Source of the DNA: CAWDBV01 sp963800705 | Lineage (GTDB): Bacteria; Actinomycetota; Thermoleophilia; Solirubrobacterales; 70-9 | Direction of reading: 5' to 3' | DNA: 64,000 bases | Assembly (NCBI GenBank): GCA_963800705.1 | Contig: CAWDBV010000006.1 | Coordinates: 45,495 to 109,494 of the forward strand | In this document: piece by piece, positions 36,448 to 44,449 of the stretch | Numbering within the stretch: the stretch's first letter is position 1 | How the letters are laid out: every line of letters begins with the position of its first letter | Notes under the pieces: model-generated | Databases searched by the model: none | The model's input: the letters and a program-made list of their open reading frames with translations, nothing else | What the model was told of the DNA's origin: nothing | Program-made: the position numbers and the translations under genes

Positions 36448-37293
36448 CTACCTCGGGACAGGCCGCACAGCAAGCAGGGCGACGAACGCCGCCACCGCGA
36501 CGAGCACGATCGAGGCTCCGGCGGCGATGTCGAGGTGCCAGGAGAGCAGCAGCCCGAGCGGCGCGCTTGCCGCGGCGATCGCGGCCGAGACCGCCATCAT
36601 CGCGGGCAGGCGCCGGGTGACGAGTGCGGCGGCGGCCGGCGGGGCGAGCAGCAGCCCGAGCACGAGCAGGGTGCCGACGATCCGGAAGCCGACGACGACG
36701 GTGAGCGTGACGAGCACCAGCATCACGAGGTGGAGGCGGGAAACCGGCAGCCCGATCGCCGCCGCACGGCGCTCGTCGAAGGAGAGCAGCATGAACGGCC
36801 GGTAGAGGACCGCGACCAGCGCCAGGACCGCGACGACGAGGATCGCGGTCACCAGCACCTCCGCGCCGGTCACCCCGAGCACGTCACCGAACAGGAACGC
36901 GGTCAGGTCGACCGAGTAGCCGTCGGCGCGCGAGATCACGACGACGCCGAGCGCCAGCATGAGCACGAAGACGACGCCCGCCGCGGCCTCGTCGCGGAGC
37001 GGGCTGCGGCGCAGGATCAGGTTGGTCGCCACCGCGGTGACGATCCCGGCGGCCGCCGCCCCGACCGAGAGCGCGAGCTCGTTCGGCTCGGCGCCGGCGC
37101 TGCCCGCCGTGATCAGGAACGCGATCCCGATCCCCGGCAGCACGCCGTGCGCGAGGCTGTCGGCGACGAGCGCCATCCCGCGCAGCAGCACGTAGCAGCC
37201 GACGACGCCGCAGAGCACGCCGACGATCGCTGCGGCGAGCGCCCCGGTGCGGATGAACTCGGCGCTGAACGGGTCGGTGAGGAAATCCATCAT
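36448..37293 (-). CDS. znuB: Zinc/manganese ABC transporter permease (ZnuB family)
   Basis: The 281-residue permease has eight to nine helices. MMDFLTDPFSAEFIRTGALA begins it, and GCYVLLRGMALVADSLAHGVLPGIGI-AFL and DERRAAAIGLPVSRLHL are ABC-3 family blocks. It starts 10 bases after the ATPase stop. With znuC (37304) and znuA (38115) it forms a metal importer; Zn is assumed, Mn possible. Confidence 0.92.
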   Translation of the reverse strand: MMDFLTDPFSAEFIRTGALAAAIVGVLCGVVGCYVLLRGMALVADSLAHGVLPGIGIAFLITAGSAGAEPNELALSVGAAAAGIVTAVATNLILRRSPLRDEAAAGVVFVLMLALGVVVISRADGYSVDLTAFLFGDVLGVTGAEVLVTAILVVAVLALVAVLYRPFMLLSFDERRAAAIGLPVSRLHLVMLVLVTLTVVVGFRIVGTLLVLGLLLAPPAAAALVTRRLPAMMAVSAAIAAASAPLGLLLSWHLDIAAGASIVLVAVAAFVALLAVRPVPR

Positions 37294-37303
37294 GAACCCC
37301 CCG

Positions 37304-38084
37304 TTAGGCCGCCCCGTGGTGATGGTGGGTGGCGTCGATCAGCGCGTCGCCGACCTTGACCACGCCACCGGCGAAGGTCTCGCGGAGCACCGCCTCGGTG
37401 CAGGTCTCGGCGGCCGGCCCGAAGGCGACGACGCGCCGGTTGAGGCAGATGACGAGGTCGTAGTCGCGCGCCGCGCTCTCGAGGTCGTGGGTCGCGATCG
37501 AGCGATCGTGCGGCCCTGCTTGCTCCACCCGTCGAGGGTCGCGCGCAAGCGCGCCCGCGGGTCGGAGCGTCGACGCCGGTGAACGGCTCGTCGAGGAGCA
37601 GGATGTCTGCGTCCTGGGCCGCGGCCTGGGCGAGCAGGGTCCGCTGGCGCTCGCCGCCGGACAGGGTCGCGAAGCGGCGCCCATTCAGCGCGCCGATCCC
37701 GAGCGCCTCGATCGCGCCGTCGACGAGGCCGCGGTCACGATCTCCGAAGCGGCGCACGAGGCCGAGGTCCCCGTAGCGGCCCATTTTCACCACGTCCTTC
37801 GCGGTCGCCGGAAAGGCCGGATCGACCTCGAGGCTCTGGGGGACGAACGCGATCCGGTCGCTGGAGAGCTCGATCGAGCCCGAGTCGGGCTGCCGCGTCC
37901 CGGCGGCGAGCTCCAGCAGCGTCGTCTTGCCGGCGCCGTTCGGGCCGAGGACGGCGACCCGCGAGCCGGCCGGCACCTCGAGCGTCACATCGCTGAGCGC
38001 CTCGACTTCGCCGAAGCGAACCGAGGCGTGGCGGAGGGCAATCGAGATCTCCGATTCTCGATGCAAAGGGGCTTCTCGCTGCAT
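37304..38084 (-). CDS. znuC: Zinc/manganese ABC transporter ATP-binding protein (ZnuC family), frameshifted
   Basis: The start is MQREAPLHRESEISIALRHA. Walker A is GPNGAGKTT; the signature is LSGGERQRTLLAQA and Walker B DILLLDEPFTGVD. After APTR the frame changes near 37555, and a second change follows near 37500; the third frame continues IATHDLESAARDYDLVICLN and ends in the His-rich IDATHHHHGAA, a possible metal-binding tail. ATG at 38084 lies six bases after TATCAT, so the transcript is probably leaderless and sits directly under the Fur-type operator. Confidence 0.88.
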
Positions 38085-38091
38085 CGGGTTA

Positions 38092-38106
38092 TGATAATGA
38101 TTATCA
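38092..38106. promoter_or_regulatory. Perfect 7-1-7 Fur-family operator (TGATAAT-G-ATTATCA)
   Basis: The 15-bp inverted repeat matches the classical Fur-type 7-1-7 motif exactly. It overlaps the -10 regions of both divergent genes (TATCAT for znuC, TATGAT or GATAAT for znuA), so one bound repressor would shut both. The gene content suggests Zur, while the base sequence is closer to Bacillus Fur; the metal sensed is uncertain. Confidence 0.85.
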
Positions 38107-38114
38107 GTATTGAT

Positions 38115-39002
38115 TTGAGACACGCCCGCTGCGTCGCTGCCTCCCTGCTCGCCGCGATAGCGATCGCCGCCTGCGGATCCGACGACAGCGACTCGGGCGA
38201 CGAGCAAGTGACGGTTGCGGCGACGACTCCGATCGTCGCCGACATCGCGCGCGCGGTCGCCGGGCCGGACGCAACCGTCGAGCAGATCGTCCCCGACGGA
38301 ACCAGCCCCCACGACTTCCAGCTCACCGCCCGCGACCGCGCCCGGCTCGAGGACTCCGATCTCGTGATCGAGAACGGGGCCGGGCTCGAGCACCACATCC
38401 CGGTCGACGAGGCCGGCGCGCCGAGCTTCGCGCTCGCCGACCACGCTGGCGAGCTGCGCCCGTTCGAAGCGGGCACAGAAGGCGGCGAGGACCCGCACCT
38501 GTGGATGGACCCGACGCGGGTCGCGGCCGCGCTGCCCGCCCTCGCCCAGGCGCTGGCCGAGGCCGACCCCGAACACGCCGACGATTACCGCCGGCGCGCG
38601 GAGGCCTATGCCGCCGAGCTCGCGGCGCTCGATTCCGAGATCGAGCGGACCCTGGCCGCGATCCCTGAGGGCGACCGGGAGCTCGTCACCTCACACGACG
38701 CGCTCGGCTATTTCGCCGACCGCTACGGCTTCGAGGTGGTCGCCACCCCGTTCCCCGCCTCCGGACCGGAGGCCGAGCCGAGCGCGACGAATATCCAGGA
38801 GGTCGAGGACGCGATCGAGGCCTCGGGGGTGCCCGCCGTCTTCGCCGAGCAGGAGGACGACCCCGAAATCCTCCAGCAAATCGCGGAAAAAACCGGCGTC
38901 GGAGTCGTCACAGGACTGCTCGTCGAATCCCCGGGTAGCGGCGGCTATGTTGAGATGCTGAGACGCGATGCGGAGCTCCTTAAAGACCACCTCGGAGGTT
39001 GA
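38115..39002 (+). CDS. znuA: Zinc/manganese ABC transporter substrate-binding lipoprotein (ZnuA family)
   Basis: This cluster A-I metal-binding protein is about 295 residues. From the TTG at 38115 the signal is LRHARCVAASLLAAIAIAAC with the lipid-modified Cys at about 20. Metal ligand regions are DGTSPHDFQLTARD, EHHIPV, EDPHLWMDP and VTSHDALGYFADRYG. The His-rich loop of some ZnuA proteins is absent. ATGs at 38091 and 38097 lie inside the operator and give an unusual MIMIIS start, so I prefer the TTG; this needs mapping. Confidence 0.9.
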   Translation: MRHARCVAASLLAAIAIAACGSDDSDSGDEQVTVAATTPIVADIARAVAGPDATVEQIVPDGTSPHDFQLTARDRARLEDSDLVIENGAGLEHHIPVDEAGAPSFALADHAGELRPFEAGTEGGEDPHLWMDPTRVAAALPALAQALAEADPEHADDYRRRAEAYAAELAALDSEIERTLAAIPEGDRELVTSHDALGYFADRYGFEVVATPFPASGPEAEPSATNIQEVEDAIEASGVPAVFAEQEDDPEILQQIAEKTGVGVVTGLLVESPGSGGYVEMLRRDAELLKDHLGG

Positions 39003-39089
39003 ACCTGTACCCCGCACGGCGTACCGTCTTAGGTTGCTGGCATCCTCCCGCTTCGCGGTCCCTGACCCACGCCGAGAGGGGGTGAGACG

Positions 39090-39293
39090 ATGGCAATCGA
39101 GTTCTACGACGTGAAGAAGCGCGAGAAGGTTCAGATTCCCGAGTCCGAGGTCAAGAAGGTGAAGTTCGAAAAGCCCGGCAAGGACGGCAAAGTGAACGTC
39201 CGCTACGCGTTCCGGGCCGAGAACGAAGGCACCAAGCTGACCAAGTTCGCCAGCCAGGCGGACTGGGATGCCCTAGACGCCCCGGAGGAGTAG
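39090..39293 (+). CDS. Small charged hypothetical protein (67 aa)
   Basis: The protein begins MAIEFYDVKKREKVQIPESE and contains RYAFRAENEGTKLTKFASQ. It is rich in Lys and Glu, cytoplasmic and probably beta-rich. GAGAGGGGGTGAG before the ATG is a good ribosome-binding site. No family is recognised. It stands alone between znuA and a lipoprotein gene. Confidence 0.7.
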   Translation: MAIEFYDVKKREKVQIPESEVKKVKFEKPGKDGKVNVRYAFRAENEGTKLTKFASQADWDALDAPEE

Positions 39294-39335
39294 CCGAGAG
39301 ATCTGAGCTGTGCGCCGCCAGCGGCGCTGCGATTT

Positions 39336-39776
39336 GTGCGAGCCTCCTCGCCCTCGATGTGGATCTTGAGATCAGTCGGCTCGATCGCAGCGCTGTTGGC
39401 GGCGTTTTCGATCGCCGGCTGCAGCGGCAAGAGCTTCAGCGCCGAGGAGTTCGTCGATGAGGCGAACGAGAACGGTGCCTCGCTCGAGCTCGGTCCCCCG
39501 CTGAGCACCAACCAGCCTGGCAAGGAGGTTTACGAGCTGCGACTCGCTTCGCCACTCGGAATCGAGCCGGCGGATGGCGGCGACCGGGCCCACAGCGCCG
39601 GCTCGCTCGCCGTCTACGACGACGACGGCAAGGCCGAGGACGGCGTCATGGAGTGCGAGGCCACCGCCGACCTGCTCTGCTACCAGGCCGGCAACGTGGT
39701 CGTCGTGCTTGAGGGGGCGCCGAACGCGGCCGGGCCGGCCGAGCTCGCGGCCGCGATCTCGAAGATGGCGGAGTAG
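39336..39776 (+). CDS. Lipoprotein of unknown function
   Basis: The 146-residue protein begins at a GTG (39336), or an ATG at 39357. The signal ends in the lipobox SIAGC. The mature part (FSAEEFVDEANENGASLELG, YDDDGKAEDGVMECEATADL, LLCYQAGNVVVVLEG) has two Cys and looks like a small globular domain. The function is unknown. Confidence 0.7.
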   Translation: MRASSPSMWILRSVGSIAALLAAFSIAGCSGKSFSAEEFVDEANENGASLELGPPLSTNQPGKEVYELRLASPLGIEPADGGDRAHSAGSLAVYDDDGKAEDGVMECEATADLLCYQAGNVVVVLEGAPNAAGPAELAAAISKMAE

Positions 39777-39785
39777 GTCGAGGTC

Positions 39786-41180
39786 CTAGGCGTTCGCCTG
39801 CGAGAGCAGGTAGAGCCCGAAGCACGTGAACGCGACCATCACCGAGAGCATCCAGTACTGCGAGCGCGTCGCCTGCTGCGGATCGCCGTAGATCGCGATC
39901 GCGCGATCGTGGGCGAGCACGAGCCCGGCGACGTGGCCGATGACGAGTGCGGCGACCTGCACGTACCAGACCGCGGTTGATCCGATCACGCTGTAGTCGA
40001 TCCCCGACGACGCCGTGCCGAAGTAGTCCTTCCCGGTGCCGAGCGGGTCTGAGAGCAGGAACGTGAACTGGGCCTGTTCCTGGAAGACGAAGAGGCTGAA
40101 GTAGTGGGCGACTAGGTAGGCGAGCGCGATCGGGATCAGCGAGTGGCCGAAGGCGCGGCGGAGCTCGAGCGGCGAGCGGGTGCGGTCGATCGTCCTCATG
40201 CCGAGGATGCCGAGCGCAAAGACCGCCCCGACGCCGAGCACGATCGCGAGCATGAAGGCGCTGTCGGTGATCCGGAACGCCGCAACCGGGCCGAAGCCGA
40301 TGTCGCGCATCGCGTCAAAGACCGAGCTGATCGCGCCGCTGAACACCCCCTCCTTGCCGCCGTCGAAGCTCGTTATCCCGATCGCGGCTACGACGAGCCC
40401 GACCGAGCCGGGCACCTTCGCCCAGCCAACCGCCCCGGAGAGCGGCCTCCGCACCCCGAGCCGCCCGTCACGCACCTCGAGCGGCGCCAGTCGCGAGAAC
40501 ATCGACATGTAGACCGAGAACGTCTCGCCGTTGCGGATCCAGGTCTCGATCCCGAACAGCGCCATCGCCACGAACGTGATTGCCGAGTAGACGAGGATCG
40601 CGATCGCGGCCTTCTCGGGATTGAGCCCCACCGTGAGCCCGCTGGCACCGTAGATCAGCTCCAGATAAGCGAACGCGAGCAGCCCGATCACCGCGGGCCA
40701 GCGCCCGAGGCGCTTCGGGTAGGCGAAGGGTGCCGGGGCAGACTGGCCGGCGATCAGCCTGAAGCCGCCCGAGAAAGCGCGCGCGATCGCCCGCCATGGA
40801 TTGAAGGCCCGGAAGACGTCTCCGATTAGAACGCTGAGCGCGACCATCCCGAGCCAGAAAGTGACGAAGACGAAGGTGAGGGTGAAGTTCCGGTCCGGGG
40901 CCTCGGTGCCCTCGAGCCCGGCCCAGATCGTGAGCCCGAACAGGAAGACCCCGATCAGCGCCGCCGCGAAGCAGGTAACGGGTCCGGTGAGCGCCCTTGA
41001 GAGGCCCTCGGAGACCGGGCGCCAGCTGTCGCCCTCTAGCCGCGGCTCCTTCCACGCGAACGAGAGCGCGATGAAGGAGACAATCAGGACCAGCGACGCC
41101 CCCCAGGCAAAGAGCCAGGCCGGGATCGGCAAATCGGCGCGCCCGACGAGCGCGTGCGCGAGCAGCAACGGGTTGGTCAA
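39786..41180 (-). CDS. Polytopic membrane protein, 'fenitrothion hydrolase'-type family
   Basis: The 464-residue protein has about ten helices and begins MTNPLLLAHALVGRADLPIP-AWLFAWG. Relatives in actinobacteria are often named fenitrothion hydrolase, but its native role is unknown; no hydrolase motif is visible. Conserved-looking loops include NPWRAIARAFSGGF, AYPKRLGRWPAV and YQ-free QAQFTFLLSDPLG. It overlaps the cupredoxin-like gene by four bases (ATGA), and the two probably act together, perhaps in copper or redox work at the membrane. That is inference. Confidence 0.75.
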   Translation of the reverse strand: MTNPLLLAHALVGRADLPIPAWLFAWGASLVLIVSFIALSFAWKEPRLEGDSWRPVSEGLSRALTGPVTCFAAALIGVFLFGLTIWAGLEGTEAPDRNFTLTFVFVTFWLGMVALSVLIGDVFRAFNPWRAIARAFSGGFRLIAGQSAPAPFAYPKRLGRWPAVIGLLAFAYLELIYGASGLTVGLNPEKAAIAILVYSAITFVAMALFGIETWIRNGETFSVYMSMFSRLAPLEVRDGRLGVRRPLSGAVGWAKVPGSVGLVVAAIGITSFDGGKEGVFSGAISSVFDAMRDIGFGPVAAFRITDSAFMLAIVLGVGAVFALGILGMRTIDRTRSPLELRRAFGHSLIPIALAYLVAHYFSLFVFQEQAQFTFLLSDPLGTGKDYFGTASSGIDYSVIGSTAVWYVQVAALVIGHVAGLVLAHDRAIAIYGDPQQATRSQYWMLSVMVAFTCFGLYLLSQANA

Positions 41181-41614
41181 GGAGTGACTCGGAGCTCGCC
41201 GAGAGCGACGTGAGCGCCGCCGTGCTGGTGAAGCTCGATCTCGTAGACGCCGTCGAGGTCGGCGGGGAAGTCGATGTTCACCTGGCCGCCCGCCGGCACA
41301 GCCTTGGTGATGTCGTAGCCGTGGATGTGCACCTCACCCTCGGCGTCGGAGCGGACCACGATTCGCGCCTCGGAGCCCTTGTCGACCTCGATCTCGGCCG
41401 GGCCGCCGACAACGGCGCCGCCCTCGATCTCGATCACCTCGCCCTCGGCCTGCTCGGAGGGGACGGTGGCGGTCGTCGTCTCGGTGGTGCTCGCCGCGGT
41501 GGTCACCTGGGTGTCGGTCGAATCGGAGTCGTCGTCCTGGAGGACGACGAACAGCACGACAGCGGCCGCGACGAGCGCGAGGGCGACGACGATCCGGGTC
41601 GAGTTCGACTGCAT
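41177..41614 (-). CDS. Membrane-anchored cupredoxin-like protein
   Basis: The 145-residue protein has an uncleaved N-terminal helix (IVVALALVAAAVVLFVVL) and a Thr/Ser linker. A cupredoxin-like beta domain follows, with GEVHIHGYDITKAVPAGG and YEIELHQHGGAHVALGELRV. Several His are present, but no Cys ligand, so it is not a classical blue copper protein; the form resembles EfeO-type cupredoxins. It is coupled to the large membrane protein downstream. Confidence 0.8.
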   Translation of the reverse strand: MQSNSTRIVVALALVAAAVVLFVVLQDDDSDSTDTQVTTAASTTETTTATVPSEQAEGEVIEIEGGAVVGGPAEIEVDKGSEARIVVRSDAEGEVHIHGYDITKAVPAGGQVNIDFPADLDGVYEIELHQHGGAHVALGELRVTP

Positions 41615-41651
41615 AGGGGTTGCTGTCTATCGAATTCGCGTAAAGCGCGGC

Positions 41652-41846
41652 TCAGCGCGGTCCGGGCTGCGGGGTCGGGGCGGGCTGCGGCGGGGGGCTC
41701 GGCTGGGCCGGGGCCGGGGTATTGCGCTCGTCGATCGAGGGCGCATCGACCGTCTCCTCGCTGAACACGAACACGAACAGGGCGACGATGATCAGGCCGA
41801 GAACGATCCCGGCGAGGATTCCGATCGCGCGGTCCCCGCGCGCCAC
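41652..41846 (-). CDS. Small membrane protein with Pro-rich tail
   Basis: The 64-residue protein starts at a GTG six bases after the HDO-type gene. One helix (GILAGIVLGLIIVALFVFVF) is followed by an outside tail made largely of Pro, Ala and Gln. It is probably part of the minus-strand set 42467-39786. The function is unknown. Confidence 0.6.
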   Translation of the reverse strand: MARGDRAIGILAGIVLGLIIVALFVFVFSEETVDAPSIDERNTPAPAQPSPPPQPAPTPQPGPR

Positions 41847-41852
41847 GCTGTC

Positions 41853-42467
41853 CTAGACGCCGTCGAGCAGGCGCCAGTTGGCCTTGAAGGCCTGCTCGGC
41901 TGCGGCGACGACCCGATCCTCGTCAGCGGGGCTGAGATCCGAGGAGATCAGGCGCCGGGACTGCTCGGCGTGCTCGACGTCATCGGCCTCGTGGACGCGG
42001 AAGTACTCGGTCGCCGGGCCCTCGTTGATGCCGTAGAACCGCGCCAGGCCCTCGCGCTTCACGCGCGCGATCTCGGGCTGGCCGCTTTCGATCGCATAGA
42101 GGCGCGCCAGCGCCTCGAGGTAGCCGTTCGGCTCGGTCCAGCTGTTGACGCAGTCCGCCGTCTCGGGGGTCGGCTCGGCGCCGATCTTGCCGCCGGTCGC
42201 CTCGACGAAGTTGTCCCAGAGGCCGATGTGGTCCTGCTCGTCGACGGCGTGGCGGCGGAGCTCGTCGCGCGAGTCCGCGGGGGCGGCTTCGGCGGCGTCC
42301 GCGCACAGTCGCGCGATCGCCTCGGTCGCGTGGCGATATTGCCCCGCGTAGCCCGCCAGCTCCTCGCCGCTCAGCTCGCCGGCCGACCAGCGAACGTAGA
42401 ACGGGTGCTCGAGAACGTTGTTCTCGGCTCGAACCTCTTCGATCCTCTCCCAGACGGACTTGCTCAC
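41853..42467 (-). CDS. Heme-oxygenase-like diiron (HDO/CADD/TenA-like) protein
   Basis: The 204-residue all-helical protein begins KSVWERIEEVRAENNVLEHP-FYVRWSAGELS. Candidate metal residues are Glu in RHATEAIARL, Glu and His in HAVDEQDHIGLW and Asp/His in HEADDVEHAEQSRRL, matching the E...E-x2-H...D-x3-H pattern of HDO enzymes such as CADD. Such enzymes use two metals and oxygen for varied oxidations. The GTG at 42467 has AGGAGA upstream. The substrate is unknown. Confidence 0.8.
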   Translation of the reverse strand: MSKSVWERIEEVRAENNVLEHPFYVRWSAGELSGEELAGYAGQYRHATEAIARLCADAAEAAPADSRDELRRHAVDEQDHIGLWDNFVEATGGKIGAEPTPETADCVNSWTEPNGYLEALARLYAIESGQPEIARVKREGLARFYGINEGPATEYFRVHEADDVEHAEQSRRLISSDLSPADEDRVVAAAEQAFKANWRLLDGV

Positions 42468-42512
42468 AGCGAATCTCCTCTCAAAGGTTGACCGCGAGAG
42501 AATAGCTGGCCG

Positions 42513-43325
42513 GTGCGACCGCCCCGCGACGACATCGCAGCCCCTCCCTGGCCGCCCGACGCGGCCTGGAGCGGCAGCGACCCTCTGGAGATGGAGCGGC
42601 TGACCGCGCGCGGACCCGTCCTCGTCCATTTCTTCGACTTCGGGCAGCTGAACTCGGTTCGCACGCTGCCCTACCTGGAAGCGTGGCGGGAGCGCTACGA
42701 GCAGGCCGGGCTGAGTGTGATCGGCGTCCACACCCCCCGCTATCCGTTCAGCGAGGACCGTGATGCGGTCGCCTCGGCGGTCGATCGGCTCGGGATCGCG
42801 CACCCCGTGGTCGCCGACGAGCGGCGGACGATCTGGGCCGACTACGGCTGCCACGGCTGGCCGTCGCTGTTCCTGTGGTCGAAGGGCGGCGCGCTGCGCT
42901 GGTACCACGCCGGCGAGGGCGAGTACCGGGCCACCGAGGAGGCGATCCAGGTCGAGCTCGAGGGCACCGAGCCGCTCGAGCCGCTTGAGCCGCTGCGGCC
43001 TCAGGACGCGCCGGGGGCCCGGGTGGCAACCCCGTCCGCTGAGCTGCTGCCCGGCGGCTCTGAGCGTCAGCCCTGGCGGGCGAGCTCCGAGCAGCCCGGG
43101 ATCGAGATCGAATTCGCCGCGGCCGGCGCCTGGGCGACGCTCGACGGCGAGGGCACGGTCGAAGTGAGCGAGAACGGCGAACGGCGGCGCTTCACCGTCG
43201 AGCGCGCAGGGCTCTACGAGCTCGCCGCCGAGGGGCCGCACCGCGAGGGCCTGCTCGAACTCCGGCCCGAGCCCGGGGTGCTCGTCTACTCGGTCAGCTT
43301 CGCGGCGGGCATTCCGATGCCCTAG
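42513..43325 (+). CDS. DipZ/TlpA-like redoxin domain protein lacking the CxxC
   Basis: The 270-residue protein matches the DipZ-type redoxin in FFDFGQLNSVRTLPYLEAWR, LSVIGVHTPRYPF, GIAHPVVADERRTIWADYG and the C-terminal beta domain. The place of the catalytic Cys-x-x-Cys (usually SCINCIRTLPY) reads GQLNSVRTLPY, so both active cysteines are replaced. It cannot work as a normal thiol-disulfide oxidoreductase. No signal peptide is visible from the GTG at 42513. It is upstream of efeO; a binding role is possible. Confidence 0.85.
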   Translation: MRPPRDDIAAPPWPPDAAWSGSDPLEMERLTARGPVLVHFFDFGQLNSVRTLPYLEAWRERYEQAGLSVIGVHTPRYPFSEDRDAVASAVDRLGIAHPVVADERRTIWADYGCHGWPSLFLWSKGGALRWYHAGEGEYRATEEAIQVELEGTEPLEPLEPLRPQDAPGARVATPSAELLPGGSERQPWRASSEQPGIEIEFAAAGAWATLDGEGTVEVSENGERRRFTVERAGLYELAAEGPHREGLLELRPEPGVLVYSVSFAAGIPMP

Positions 43326-43332
43326 ATCGGAA

Positions 43333-43346
43333 TTAGGGTAGCCTAA
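43333..43346. promoter_or_regulatory. IdeR/DtxR-type iron box before efeO
   Basis: TTAGG-GTAG-CCTAA is a perfect inverted repeat and agrees with the core of the DtxR/IdeR consensus (TTAGGTTAGCCTAACCTAA) at 13 of the first 14 positions. It ends seven bases before the TTG start of efeO. It predicts iron repression of the efeO-FTR1 pair. Confidence 0.82.
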
Positions 43347-43353
43347 TGCGCCC

Positions 43354-44449
43354 TTGAACTCACCGATCCACTTCCGTTCCTTGATCGCGGCCGCCGCGGC
43401 GCTGATGCTGCTCGCCGGCTGCGGGAGCGATGACGACGATGGCGACAGCACCGCGGCCGCGAAAGACGCCGCCGGACTGAGCGCCGTCAAGGACTACCTG
43501 ACCGAACACTCAGCGGATCTCACGGCGCAGACGACCGAGATGCGCGAGCTCGGCGAGGAGTACTTCGCGCTCGCCGAGGCGCTCGACTTCGACTACGAGC
43601 GGATGCTGGAGGAGAACGGCCAGGACGTGAAGCGGATCCTCGACGCCTCCAAGGACGTCTACGTGAAAGCGAACCCCGCCTACGAGGAGATGGAGGGGAT
43701 CGTCGCCGGCGTCCCGAGGCTCGCGCAGTACGACGTCGACATCGACGCCGGGGCCGACGGCTCCGACCCCGAGAACGCCGTTTCCTTCAGCCTCGACCTG
43801 CCAGACGGCAAGCAGCTCAAGCAGCCCGGCAACCTCTTCTTCGTCACCGAGACGTCGCTGTACGGGACGAACGAGGACTTCCTCGCCAATGGCGTCGAAG
43901 CGGACCTCGAACGACAACGGCAAGGTGGAGTTCGGCGAGGGCCTGCCCGACGCCAACGTCTACGTGGCGGCGGTGCGCGAGTTCGAGCGCCAGGCCAAGG
44001 CACTCGACGCCGACGCAAAGGCGTTCGAGCCGACGCAGTCGGACGCCTTCACGGCGCTGACGATCATGGTGCCGACGATGAGCGAGTACTTCGAGGCGTG
44101 GAAGAACTCGCGCTTCGTTGCAGGCGAGGGCGCCTCGGAGCAGGCGTTCGTCGCCGCATCGCGCCTCCAGGACATCGCCGACATCCTCGAGGGCCTGGTT
44201 CTCACCTACGCCCAGATCGAGCCCGCGATCGCGGCCGAGGACCCCCAGCAGGCCGAGCAGACCGGTAAGGCGCTCGATGACCTGCTCGCCTACGTCGAGA
44301 AGCTCCGCGACGAGGAGGCGGACGGCAAGAAGTTCACCGCCGAGGAAGCCGACACGCTCGGCGCCGAGGCGCAGCGACAGGCCGAGGCGATCGCCGGCCA
44401 GGTGACGCAGGCAGCGCAGCGGCTCGGAGTGGAGTTGCAGGAAGCGTGA
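43354..44449 (+). CDS. efeO: EfeO/imelysin-like iron-uptake lipoprotein, one frameshift
   Basis: It starts at a TTG (43354) right after the iron box. The signal ends in LLAGC. The mature protein is a helical imelysin/EfeO-type domain, about 340 residues. An extra G near 43910 (CTCGAACGAC for CTCAACGAC) breaks the frame; removal leaves 1095 bases and 364 residues. Blocks include GTNEDFLANGVEADL, VYVAAVREFERQAKALD and VAASRLQDIADILEGLVLTY. It overlaps the FTR1 gene (GTGA), so the two are coupled. EfeO normally delivers ferric iron to the EfeU/FTR1 permease. Confidence 0.82.

Noticed and set aside
42468..43490. Long minus-strand extension of the HDO-type gene across the redoxin gene
   Set aside because: The HDO homology begins exactly at the GTG at 42467, which has AGGAGA upstream; the extension is a shadow of the redoxin gene.
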